The notes under the pieces were generated by a model. The model worked only from the letters and a program-made list of their open reading frames with translations, ran no database searches and was not told the origin of the DNA. Source: Prunus persica (lineage: Eukaryota; Streptophyta; Magnoliopsida; Rosales; Rosaceae). Taken from it: 64,000 bases of DNA. The position numbers and the translations under genes are program-made. The DNA lies in the NCBI RefSeq assembly GCF_000346465.2, contig NC_034014.1, forward strand, positions 1,602,854 to 1,666,853, given 5' to 3'. This document shows positions 54,846-64,000 of this stretch, piece by piece (the first letter of the stretch is position 1; each line of letters starts with the position of its first letter).

Positions 54846-55854
54846 GGTAAGATGAGCGTTTTGCTACAGCCTACTAGGAGTGAGATGTACCCCTCCTTCC
54901 CTTCCCCCCCGCGCCTAAAAGAAGCATTTTTTTTACAATAGCATCTACAATCATGCTCTCTATTTTTCAGTTAAAATTTAGCTAAAAGCACACAAAAGTT
55001 ATTTTAGGAGCTCTCTATAAAATTTCAACTTCAATCATACTCTCTGATTTAGGGAGTCATAAATGCTAGATGGTTTAGAGAATCCATTGTAAATACTCTA
55101 ACCCCCTCATTGGGTTGCAGCCAATTTTGAACATTCAAAATTGACTGCGATCTTAGAGGTTAAAAGATGTTATTTTTATATTTTTATATATGTTCAATTG
55201 AATAAGAGGCTTTGTTTTAATATATATATCATTATTGTCTTAGAATGTGTTATAAAACGTCATAAGTCATAACTCAGGTTGTAGAGTTTTCGATTTGGGT
55301 CATAGATTACTAATTGAAAGTGGCAGTTTTTCCTTGCTTTGAGTTTGACGTGCACAATTGTGCAAGGTTTTTCTATTGATTACTCATCTTTTAAACTTGC
55401 AAGTATTAATGAAAGAATTTGAGTATGAATTAGATACACTCCCCTTAAGTTTGGTGGAATTAGAAAGCATTTGAGCTGACTTTTAACTCCATAAAACTTT
55501 ATTCAATCTTAGACTTTTCAAAGTCATGTACTTTTTATACAAGTAGAAATCCAGCCTTTCCTATATTATATATGTTTGCAAGCTCTTTCAATCTTTATAT
55601 GCAGGGTAATCACTCAATTAGAAATCCAGCCTTTCTCTTAAAATTTTCCAAGCTTTCTCACTCACTGCACAACTTCTCCAGCCTTGTTGAATTAAACCAC
55701 AACTAGGCCACCTACCATGGTGTTTCATGTTTGAGATGAAGCCACGTTCATTGCGTGCCTCTATATGCATTTTCTTGGTTAAAAGAGTCAAAGAAAATAG
55801 TGCTTTAAAGAGTCAAAAAAAGCAGCATGAACAGAAAATAATGCTCAAAGGAGT
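54846..55854. other. upstream region of gene C, rearranged
   Basis: No gene. It holds a C-rich run (CCCTTCCCCCCCGCGCC), the truncated MITE 54938-55099, a single 43-bp repeat unit, and homology to units 1 and 2 up to about 55255. Then comes different sequence; 55443-55620 (TTAAGTTTGGTGGAATTAGA...) matches 21190-21355 right of gene D. Confidence 0.6.
54938..55099. mobile_element. MITE (AGAGCATCTACAATC type), internally deleted, unit 3
   Basis: Keeps both ends (TAGCATCTACAATCATGCTC... and ...CCATTGTAAATACTCT) but only about 162 of 409 bp; the deletion joins AAATGCTAGA to TGGTTTAGAG. Confidence 0.65.
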
Positions 55855-56378
55855 TGTTAGATTGTAGGGGAAAACAAAGTGATTTTATTAATTTGAGGAG
55901 AACAGTACATGGTTTTGTGTAGGCTAATTGGCCTCCTTAGCATATTGGCTTATTGGCCACCACACTGGATTTGATTAGTTTGGGCTACTTGGCCCTACAC
56001 TTGGATTAGTGAGCTTATTGACTCTCAAAACATAGCTTTGTTTGGGTAGCTCATGGCTCCCTTATGGGAGTTCTTTTTGTTAGACTCCTCATATGACTTG
56101 GGTTGGGTAGTTTTTTTGCTCCACCTTGTATGAGTACAAGTATGCCCATTTATAGGCTTTGATTGCCGACATACACAGCTACCAACTTGGGCTTCTTCAT
56201 TTCTTAGCCATACATGTGTCTTGTACTAGAATGTTCTTCAAACTTCAATTGCTTTTGTTCCACCGCCTTTAGCATTTAGCTTGTTCTAGAATATTCTTGC
56301 ATTGCCACCTCTATCTTTTGAAGTCTAGACTTTTCTAGAATTGTGTAGAACACAAATGAGCATTATTTTTTTTCAACA
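55855..56378 (-). repeat. solo LTR, 524 bp, with GGAGT target duplication
   Basis: It begins TGTTAGATTG and ends TTTTCAACA on the plus strand and is flanked by GGAGT on both sides (55850-55854 and 56379-56383). No internal retroelement sequence is present. On the minus strand there is a TATA-like CCTATAAATGGGC (about 56150-56160) and, downstream, AATAAAA (about 55883-55889), so the LTR reads right to left. It is the product of LTR-LTR recombination of an element of unknown family. Confidence 0.85.
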
Positions 56379-56383
56379 GGAGT

Positions 56384-56525
56384 CAAAGAAACTAGCTTCC
56401 AAGTATTTTTCCCTCTACATAAAGACTGATGAAGAATGACTTAAATTCCTCATCATGACTACCTAATTATTGAGAATTCTATTTTTGTTTGATCAATTTG
56501 GAGCCAAATACTCACCTCAATTACC
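56384..56525 (+). promoter_or_regulatory. upstream/5' leader of kinase fragment P3
   Basis: This 140-bp stretch between the solo LTR and the P3 ATG is not shared with P1 or P2, whose start regions are rearranged. It may preserve the original leader of the plus-strand kinase. No clear TATA box was identified. Confidence 0.35.
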
Positions 56526-56749
56526 ATGACTTTTGATGTGTTATTTCTTCTCTACTTCATCCTTTTCATGTTTGTCCCTTGTTCTACCACAGCTCAAACT
56601 TACAGAAACATTTCTTTAGGCTCATCCCTCACTGCACTAAATGATGACAACTTATCATGGCGATCACCATCTGGTGAATTTGCTTTCGGTTTTCGACATA
56701 TTGGAAAGGATGGCTTCCTACTAGCCATCTGGTTCAACAAGATAACCGA
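56526..56749 (+). pseudogene. LECRK-like kinase fragment P3, cut by a gypsy LTR
   Basis: It starts at a proper ATG with a signal peptide (MTFDVLFLLYFILFMFVPCS, then TTAQ) and continues YRNISLGSSLTALNDD, SPSGEFAFGF and DGFLLAIWFNKIT before the LTR at 56750. The frame is open with no lesion in this piece, in contrast to P1 and P2. It shows that the normal start of the plus-strand kinase was ATGACTTTTGATGTG, which P1 and P2 lack. The remainder, if present, lies beyond the gypsy element outside the window. Confidence 0.88.
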
Positions 56750-57223
56750 TGTTTATACCGGAAAGAAACGGCCTATGACCACCGAACACGTGGACATGAT
56801 CGATATTGATCACAGATCCCCTTCGGCATGCTTCCTACCGAAGCCATCTATCTTGGCCCCTTTTTACCATCGGACACGTGTCATGCTCACAATCCATGTC
56901 CACAGTCCCACATCGGAAATATGAGCACAGTGCACACCTCCCAAGGTCTATATAAGGAGACCCCTATCCCCAAAAGGAAGGGATCAGAACTAATGGTACG
57001 CTATCGATTGATCTGTCAGTTAACTTTACTAAAACCGTACTTACTAAAGCATCAGAGAGCCTTCGCCCGATACCACACCGATACCCCAAGGACTTACCGA
57101 ACGTGTCCTTTTATAGGTACTTACCCTTCCGAAGTAGAACATCTACCGAAGACAGTCACCTACCGAAGGCATAATATAACTAAGTTGACGAAATACGTGC
57201 TGAACCACTTTTTCGCATCAACA
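56750..57223 (+). repeat. 5' LTR of the Tat-like gypsy element
   Basis: Begins TGTTTATACCGG and ends CGCATCAACA one base before the primer site. TATATAAGG at 56949-56957 is a good promoter TATA box, followed by GAGACCCCTATCCCC. 474 bp; the 3' partner is not in the window. Confidence 0.88.
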
Positions 57224-57280
57224 GTTTGGCGCCGTCTGTGGGAAACCGAAAAAATTATCAACCCACCATCTCCAAAACAC

Positions 57281-59200
57281 ATGGGGACCACTTCAGTACC
57301 CACGTTCTTATCGGAAGAAGGCGTACCGTTCGGAAGGCAGAGCGGAGCTAGCCCAGCGCTACCCCCATGTACTCCCTTCGGAAACGCCCCCGCAACCCAA
57401 ACAGCCGCCGAGGCCGAGCTGGCAGCCCAGGTCGCGTCCCTACGGAAGGACATGGCAAGGCTTGAGGAACACAACAACCTTCTTTCGTCCAAAGTGGACG
57501 AAACCCAGCAGCTGCTCCACCAGCAGCACACGTAGAACATCCAGACAACTCGCTCTTCCGAGAGCTTGCAGACCCCCCATAGGAAGAAGAAACGCGAGAA
57601 GGTACAGAAGGCAACGCCCGCACCTTCCAAAGAGTTGGTAGTTCCGGCACCCAGGGATCAGCCGCACATCCCCAAGAAAGTCTACTCCGATTGCCGACAT
57701 CGGATCAACGACCGGGAACATCGGATTAACGATCGGGAGGCAGAAAGACAGAGGTCACCGATCAGGATTAGCGCACGAATAAGGGACTCACGGATGAAAG
57801 TCCTTGGAGACAAGTCGCCTATTCGGAAAGTCAGAGGGCTGGACCCCGCGGAGGAGTCGGAATCCGAGTATATCCCGTCCGGGACGCAAACTTCCACCTA
57901 CCGTTCGGCAACGCCTTCAAGGTACTCGGGGGTTAATCCATTAGACCTACAAAGGCGATCGGAAGATTACGGTTCCGAGGAAATCCCTAGCCGAGACCCC
58001 GTTGTCCGACTCCTTTTTCAGAAAGTCCAGAAAATGGAAAACGACAACACCCGCTCCCAAGGACCGGAGTGGGGAAAGCTTCGGCCAGGACCGTTTACCA
58101 GGCGCATCCGAGACTCTCGGCAGGATCGGGAAGGGCAGCAACTGCGTATACCGTTCTATACGGGAACGGAGGACCCCTTAACACACCTCCACTCATTTCA
58201 GTCTGTCATTGGATGCAAGGGCCTGAGCGATGAAGGGCAATGCTTGCTATTCCCGTCCTCTCTTACCGGGGCAGCCCTGAACTGGTTCTACCGGTTGGAA
58301 CCGAAAACGGTAGACTCCTTCGATGAGCTGAAGCAGATTTTCCTCAATCACTTCATGATCCAAACGGACCGCCTTTACTCTGCCGATGATCTGTACACGA
58401 TTCGACAAAGAGAGGACGAACCATTGAGAGAATACGCGGCGCGCTTCAGTCACGAGTACTCAAGGTGTCCGGAAACAGATGATAGGGCAGCCTACGACGC
58501 CTTCAAGAGTGGCCTTCGGTCCTCGCATTTCCGATACCTAGTACACAGCAGCAACTGGCGCACGTACGACGAACTGATGAAGCAGGCAGCGATCCACGCC
58601 AAAGCCGAATACTTCAACTCGAAACCCGAGGCTTCGGCACCACGAGGAGATGCCGAACCGAGTGCTTATCCGACAAAGGCGCCATCCTACGAGAGAGTCG
58701 ACACATACTCGGCAGGTCATAAGAGAAAAGACGACCGCGCCGATCGAAGAGAACACTCGAAGAAAGGAAAAGGGAGGTATGGTCACAATGACCACCGAGC
58801 GCCCCTGCCAAATCGAGACCACGGCAATGAAGTCTTCACCCTGTTGAACACTACCTACGAGGCCGTCCTGATGAACGAACAAGAAATAATACCGAAGCTG
58901 AATGCCCGAAGACCCAATCGGCAAGACAACCGGGATACCGGTAAATTCTGCCGATACCATCAGCACAACAGCCATAATACGGAAGACTGTATAAGCCTGA
59001 GAAAAATTGTCGAACGGTTGATCAGAGAGGGGAAGCTAGACCAGTATATCGCCCGGCAGCCACCGGCGCCGGTACCGAACACAACTCAACAGATAAACAT
59101 GATAAGCACTATCAGCGGTGGCCCCACCATCACAGGAATGAGCAACCGATCAATGAAGCAATACGTGCGTGCCGCACAATTTCCTCAGGTATCGGCATAG
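57281..59200 (+). pseudogene. gag of the Tat-like element, one in-frame stop
   Basis: It starts at ATG 57281 (MGTTSVPTFLSEEG). A coiled-coil-like part has VASLRKDMARLEEHNNLLS. It meets a TAG at 57533-57535 and goes on in the same frame to TAG 59198-59200. The gag core shows GTEDPLTHLHSFQSVIG, ALNWFYRLEPKTVDSFDELK, REDEPLREYAARFSHEY and AYDAFKSGLRSSHF. Near the end there is a Cys/His motif, CRYHQHNSHNTEDC. Gag forms the particle and packages RNA. After its stop the pol frame is displaced by one base, near 59170-59203. Confidence 0.88.
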
Positions 59201-62200
59201 AGGTGAATCGGCACCATGAAATATCGAAAGTCCATTGGGAACCAATCACATTTTGTGAAGAAGAGGAAGAGGGCATCCTCTATCCCCACGACGACCCGAT
59301 GATCGTCCAAGCAGAAATTGCCGACTACGATGTAGGACGGGTACTGATCGATACCGGGAGCTCGGTAAACGTAATTTTTGCCGAAGCTTTCCGAGAGATG
59401 GGAATAAAGGACAGCCAGGTCAACCAGCAGTTGACACCTTTGTTAAGTTTCTCTGGCGACCTGGTCCAACCGGTCGGTAGTGTGAAACTACCAATTACCT
59501 TCGGCACCGCGCCAAGGAGAACGACGGTATATGATCAGTTCCTCATCGTTGACTGCCCGACGGCGTACAACGTCATAGTTGGCCGAACGGCACTCACCAG
59601 GGTCAAGGCGCATCTTTCCCCCCCACATGCTATTGATGAAGTTCCCGACCCCCAACGACATAGGAGCTGTCAGGGGGAATCAGCTAAGCTCGCGGACATG
59701 CTACGCCACGGCAATCAAGTCAACCTCTTTCAAAATCCCCGACGAGACCATGTCTGTACAGGGAATACCGAACGGTACGGGACCAATTGACGGCCCAAGG
59801 GACGAGTCCCTGACTCCTCACACAAAACCTGCCGAAGAACTAGAGACGATAACCCTGAGCGAAGAGCAACCCGATCGTCGGGTTAGAATCGGCACCAGAC
59901 TCACCCCTACCCTCCGAACGCAGTTCATAGACTTCTTACGGCACCATTCGGAAGTGTTCGCGTGGTCCTACGAAGATATGCCCGACATAGACCCTGAGAT
60001 CATCAGCCATAAACTCAGCATTTCCCCCGCTTATAAGCTTGTAAGACAAAAGCGCCGTTCGTATGATGCCGAACGATACGAAGTGATGCGCACAGAGGTT
60101 GACAAACTTCAAACCATCGGCTTCATCAGGGAAGCTACGTATCCGGTATGGCTGGCGAATTCGGTGATGGTCCGGAAGGGTACAGGCGGTTGGCGAATGT
60201 GCCAAGACTATACCGATCTGAACAAGGCCTGCCCGAAGGACAGCTTTCCGTTGCCAAGGATCGACCAGCTCGTGGACGCCACCGCCGGCCACGAACTGCT
60301 CAGCTTCATAGACGCCTATTCGGGATACAATCAGATTTTCATGCACCCTTCCGACAGCGAACACACCGCCTTCATAACGGACAGAGGGTTGTACTGTTAC
60401 AATGTCATGCCGTTCGGCCTGAAGAACGCGGGGGCAACGTATCAGAGGCTTGTCAACAGAATCTTCGCCAAATACATCGATAGCATCATGGAGGTCTACG
60501 TTGACGACATGTTGGTAAAAAGCAGAACTGCCGAAGAGCACCTGCATAATTTGTCAATCATGTTCGGCATACTGAAAGACTACCGGATGAGGCTGAACCC
60601 GATGAAATGCGCCTTCGGTGTATCTTCCAGAAAATTTCTCGGATTCATGATTAGTCACAGGGGTATCGAAACGAATCCCGAAAAAATAAAAGCCATCATC
60701 GACATGGAGAGGCCAAAGACGACAAAGGACATTCAAAGCCTTACCGGACGCGTGGCGGCCTTGACTCGCTTCATATCAAAGGTTACCGACAAATGCGTAC
60801 CGTTCTTTAAAGCCTTGAGATGGGGCAAACGGAATATCATATGGACTGCCGAATGTGACAAAGCGTTTCAAGACTTAAAAGACTATATGGGCAAAGCACC
60901 CCTTCTATCAAAACCGCTACCCGGGGAGATTCTCTTCCTATACCTTCTGATATCTAGTACTGCCGTCAGTTCGGTATTGATTCGAAGACCAGAGAAGGCA
61001 GAGCTACCGATTTTCTATGTCAGTAAGGCACTCCAGAGTGCCGAACTTCGGTATCCCCCGTTAGAGCAACTTGCACTAGCCCTGGTGGTCTCGGCATGAA
61101 GACTTCGGCCATACTTTCAAGCGCACGGAATCAAAGTCCTGACTAACCAACCGCTTCGGCAAGTGCTCCAAAAACCAGAGACTTCTGGCCGATTGATCAA
61201 GTGGGCAATCGAGCTCGGAGAGTTCGATATACAATTCATGCCAAGGCCCGCCGAAAAGGGTCAAGCCATTGCCGACTTCATCTCCGAGCTCACCCCATCA
61301 ACAGCACAGCTGACACCCGAGCCGGTAACCGAAACCGGAACGCCGATGGAAGTAGACGCCGAACGGTTCGACGCCTCAAATCCCGTATGGATTCTACACG
61401 TCGACGGCTCGGCAAACCAACAAGGGTGCGGAGCAGGCTTGGTACTGACAACACCAGAGGGACTCAAGATCGAGTACGCCCTCCGATTCGACTTCCGAAC
61501 CTCCAACAATGAAGCGGAGTATGAGGCTCTCTTGGCCGGCCTTCGGTTAGCCAAGAGCATGAATGCAAAACAAATCAGGATTCACAGTGACTCCCAGCTC
61601 ATTGTGAACCAGGTAACGGCAGACTTCGCGGCCAGAGACGCCTCCATGAACGCCTACCTTTCGTCCACCCATCAGCTGCTCCAAAGCTTCCGAGCCTACG
61701 AGATCAGGCAGATCCCCAGAAGCGAAAACAGCCACGCCGATGCATTGGCACGGCTAGCTTCGACAATCAATGATAAAGTCGGAAGAAAGGTGCCGGTGGA
61801 GATTCTTGCCCAACCGAGCACGGTAGCCTCCGAAACATGTACCGTACGATACGAGGATACATGGATGTCTCCTATCTACTCGTACCTGACCAACGGCACC
61901 CTTCCAGAAGACAAGGCCCAGGCCCGAAAGCTCAAGTACCGATCAGCAAGGTACACCGTCATCAACGACGTCCTTTACAAGTGTGGCTACACAACTCCAT
62001 ATCTCAAATGCCTTACGGCAGAGCAGGGGGACTACGTCCTTCGGGAGATCCACAATGGTGTGTGCGGCGACCATTCCGGGTCCCGGTCACTCGCACACAA
62101 AGCCTTTCGGCAGGGATACTTTTGGTCGACCATGCACCAGGACGCTAGTTCACTAGCGAAGAAGTGTGATAAATGTCAGCGCTTCGGTAACATATAACAT

Positions 62201-63097
62201 ATCCCTGCCGAACCCCTGACACCGATCGTGAGTCCTTAGCCTTTCGCACAATGGGGACTAGACCTGATCGGTCCGATGCCGCAAGGTAAAGGCCAGGTAA
62301 AATACGCGGTGGTTGCCGTTGACTACTTCACCAAATGGGTAGAGGCCGAACCTCTGGCAACCATAACAGCAGCAAGAGTGGAAGACTTCATCTGGACTCA
62401 CATTTGTTGCCGGTTCGGTATCCCGTATGCAATCATTACCGACAACGGCAGGCAGTTCGATTCGGAACTCTTCAGGCAATTTTGCACCCGCCTGAAAATC
62501 AACTTGTTTTTCGCATCACCGGCCCATCCCCAGTCGAATGGTCAGGTAGAAGCAATAAACAAAATCATCAAGAAACTGCTGAAACGGCAGCTGGACAAAG
62601 CCAAAGGAGCCTGGCCAGAAAAGCTTCCCGAAGCACTCTGGGCCATTCGGACATCTTACCGAACGTCCACGGGAGAGACCCCTTTCTCTTTGGCTTTCAG
62701 TTCGGAGGCCGTGGTGCCCGTGGAAATCGGCGAACCTTCCTACCGAACGGAAACTTTCACACCAAAGTCGAACGAAGAAGCACTCTCTCTAAGCCTCGAT
62801 CTTCTTGAAGAGCACCGGGCACATGCCAACCTTCGAAATGAAGCCTACAAGCAACGTGTCTCTCGGTATTACGACTCCAGGGTCAGACACCGCTCATTCC
62901 GAATCGGAGATTGGGTCATGCGGAAGGTGTCCCTAGCAACCAAGGATGCCACGGAAGGAACCCTCGGACCTTCCTGGGAAGGACCTTATGAGATCATCGG
63001 TATCCTTCGATCGGAAACTTACCGCCTAAGAGACTCCAACGGCAAGACCCTCGGTCATCCTTGGAACGTGGAACATCTCAAGTACTATTTCAAGTAA
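59170..63097 (+). pseudogene. pol of the Tat-like element: protease, RT, two RNase H, integrase
   Basis: Protease has DTGSSVNVIF at about 59350. RT runs from KLSISPAYKLVRQKRR through FPLPRIDQLVD to YVDD at 60497-60508. A first RNase H covers about 60850-61130. A second RNase H with HVDGSANQQGCGAGL starts near 61397 and has NNEAEYEALLAGL, HSDSQLIV and SHADALARLAS. Integrase has a zinc-binding part (H/C residues about 62045-62180, CDKCQRFG) and catalytic D at 62261, D at 62441 and E at 62549; the C-terminal part ends HPWNVEHLKYYFK. Lesions: a frame change at the C7 run 59618-59624, TGA 61097-61099, TAA 62195-62197 and TAG 62237-62239. All three stops are consistent with single C-to-T or G-to-A changes, so the copy was probably active not long ago. 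Confidence 0.92.
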
Positions 63098-63553
63098 CCT
63101 AGCCTACGGCAGGACAAAGTTGTAACCTAACCTACGGTAGGACAAAATTGAAAATCGATTGAAATATATTTGCCCTTCGGCAGAGATTTATAGAAAGCCT
63201 TCGGCACTATTACTTTAGGACCTCCTTTTTAATTGCTCTACTAGCCCACGGCAGCCAATAGTGGCAAGTTAACGTTCTACGGCATCTTTATTATCCTACG
63301 GCAATAAATTTTTTCGAAATTGTTACCCTACAGGTTCCATCGGAACTTGCAATTTTGAAGTGTCCCTTTAACGTTATAAATCCTATACGGAGCCTTTCGG
63401 CAATAGTAAGATCGGCAATTGAAACAAATTCAGATTGTGCAAACGATAGATAAAAACTGCATTTAAATTAAGGATGCCCTCGGCACCAATATGTTCGGTA
63501 CGTACAAATAGAAAAAAACTAATACAATTATTACAAATAAAAAGACAAGGCCA
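63098..63553. other. non-coding spacer between integrase and antisense ORF
   Basis: No frame. Repeated short phrases such as CCTACGGCAGGACAAAGTTG / CCTACGGTAGGACAAAATTG, CCTTCGGCA and CTACGGCA occur every 20-60 bp. Probably the 3' untranslated regions of both the sense genomic RNA and the antisense ORF. Confidence 0.55.
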
Positions 63554-64000
63554 TCAGGCTTCATCACCGGCGGCAGCCTCGGCAGATCCGGAGCCTTCGG
63601 CGGCGTCCTCCCCCTCGTAATCTTCAATCATCTCCTCAGTTATCCCTTCCGGTAGAGGAGGAGGATCGGCGATGAAGTTCAGGTTCAGCTTCTGCCCAGG
63701 GTTGTACCGTTTGAATCGGTACAACAGGTCCGCCATCTCCGAGCCCACCTCCTTATCCAGAAGGACAGTGAACTCTTCAAACGCGCGGTACCCCCGGATG
63801 GCCGACCGAACGGCAGCCTCGATCTCCGTAGCCTTGGCCCGCTCAGACTCCTCCAAGGCCACCTGCACCGCCTCTTTGGCAGCCTCGGCATCCCTCGCTG
63901 TCGCCAGCGCCGCCTCCAGGAGACCCTTCATCTCCTCCACCTTCTCCTCCGAAGCTAGAACCTGCCGTTCGGCAGACTCTTTCTCCTTCACCAAGTGGGC
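63554..64000 (-). CDS. antisense ORF of the Tat-like element, C-terminal part (runs off window)
   Basis: Open from the window end to TGA at 63554-63556, about 146 codons visible. The N-terminal visible half is a heptad-like coiled coil rich in Glu, Ala and Lys (ASEEKVEEMKGLLEAALA, EAAKEAVQVALEESERAKAT). Then come FEEFTVLLDKEVGSEMADLL, RFKRYNPGQKLNLNF and an acidic/Ala-rich tail (EDYEGEDAAEGSGSAEAAA). It lies on the strand opposite to gag-pol, after integrase and before the expected 3' LTR. Tat-lineage elements are known to carry additional, often antisense, ORFs there with undefined function. No stop breaks the visible part, unlike gag and pol. I do not know its activity. Confidence 0.7.
   Translation of the reverse strand, partial: AHLVKEKESAERQVLASEEKVEEMKGLLEAALATARDAEAAKEAVQVALEESERAKATEIEAAVRSAIRGYRAFEEFTVLLDKEVGSEMADLLYRFKRYNPGQKLNLNFIADPPPLPEGITEEMIEDYEGEDAAEGSGSAEAAAGDEA

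Larger units (their letters stand above)
52137..56749. repeat. segmental duplication unit 3 (gene C + P3), partial
   Basis: Homology to units 1 and 2 runs from 52137 to about 55255 (…TTAGAATGTGTTATAAAAC). It then changes to sequence resembling the flank of gene D (55443-55620), a solo LTR and the P3 kinase start. The unit leaves the window behind the gypsy insertion at 56750. Confidence 0.85.
56750..64000 (+). mobile_element. Ty3/gypsy Tat-like retrotransposon, right end outside window
   Basis: The 5' LTR, primer site (TTTGGCGCCGTCTGTGGG at about 57225), gag, protease, RT, first RNase H, second (archaeal-like) RNase H, and integrase with HHCC and DDE motifs follow in order on the plus strand, then an antisense ORF. 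RT before integrase and a dual RNase H point to the Tat/Ogre group. The host piece before it ends ACCGA (56745-56749), the expected target duplication; its partner is outside. Pol is broken at a handful of sites, so this copy is not autonomous as it stands. Confidence 0.92.

Noticed and set aside
17862..56749. Self-incompatibility S-locus
   Set aside because: The S-receptor-like name reflects domain similarity. Rosaceae incompatibility uses S-RNase and F-box genes, none of which is seen here.
56828..57535. Continuous 235-codon frame from the gypsy LTR into gag
   Set aside because: The first 150 codons are LTR and primer-site sequence that happens to be open; the real gag start is the ATG at 57281 after the primer site.
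57566..57568. Separate gag start at 57566
   Set aside because: It would need TTG as start codon; the frame simply continues the upstream gag after an in-frame TAG.

Overview
The window is nuclear DNA from a dicot plant, most likely a Rosaceae and probably Prunus-like. The evidence is intron-split and intronless plant genes, a large load of Ty1/copia and Ty3/gypsy retroelements and MITEs, and a GH1 beta-glucosidase N-terminus that resembles (from memory, not searched) Prunus amygdalin/prunasin-hydrolase-type enzymes. No prokaryotic operon, CRISPR array, rRNA or tRNA gene was seen.

Layout. 1-2370: 3' end of a decayed Ty1/copia element. 2770-4962 (-): first two exons of a GH1 beta-glucosidase gene; its first intron holds a 948-bp TIR element and two tandem MITEs, and the copia LTR lies downstream of exon 2. 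4963-10279: mostly featureless AT-rich DNA with an imperfect 0.27-kb tandem duplication. 10280-10693 (-): small AT-hook protein with a probable long 5'UTR intron. 15535-17154 (-): intronless PLS/E-class PPR protein.

17862-56749: a cluster of G-type (bulb) lectin receptor-like kinases (LECRK/RLK1-like). Minus-strand members are D (17862-20258, intact), A (21905-24280, intact), B (41297-42784, lacks the lectin half) and C (52467-54845, intact). Plus-strand members P1 (25747-39421), P2 (43770-50592) and P3 (56526-56749) are broken. A+P1, B+P2 and C+P3 are successive copies of one ancestral head-to-head pair. Matching left edges lie at 21575, 40967 and 52137.

The insertions can be ordered. A copia element sits at the same base with the same AATCC target duplication in P1 and P2, so it predates their duplication. 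A Ty3/gypsy-type element with LTRs, gag, no pol, a 40-bp tandem array and an antisense ORF region (26058-32803) is present only in P1, and P2 keeps the empty site. P3 is cut by a Tat-like gypsy element (56750 to beyond the window end) with dual RNase H and an antisense ORF after integrase.

The intact kinases D, A and C are predicted plasma-membrane receptors with signal peptide, B-lectin, EGF-like and PAN-like regions, one transmembrane helix and a non-RD kinase. The rest of the cluster shows duplication, pseudogenisation and nested transposition. All identifications come from reading motifs by eye; no database search was run.
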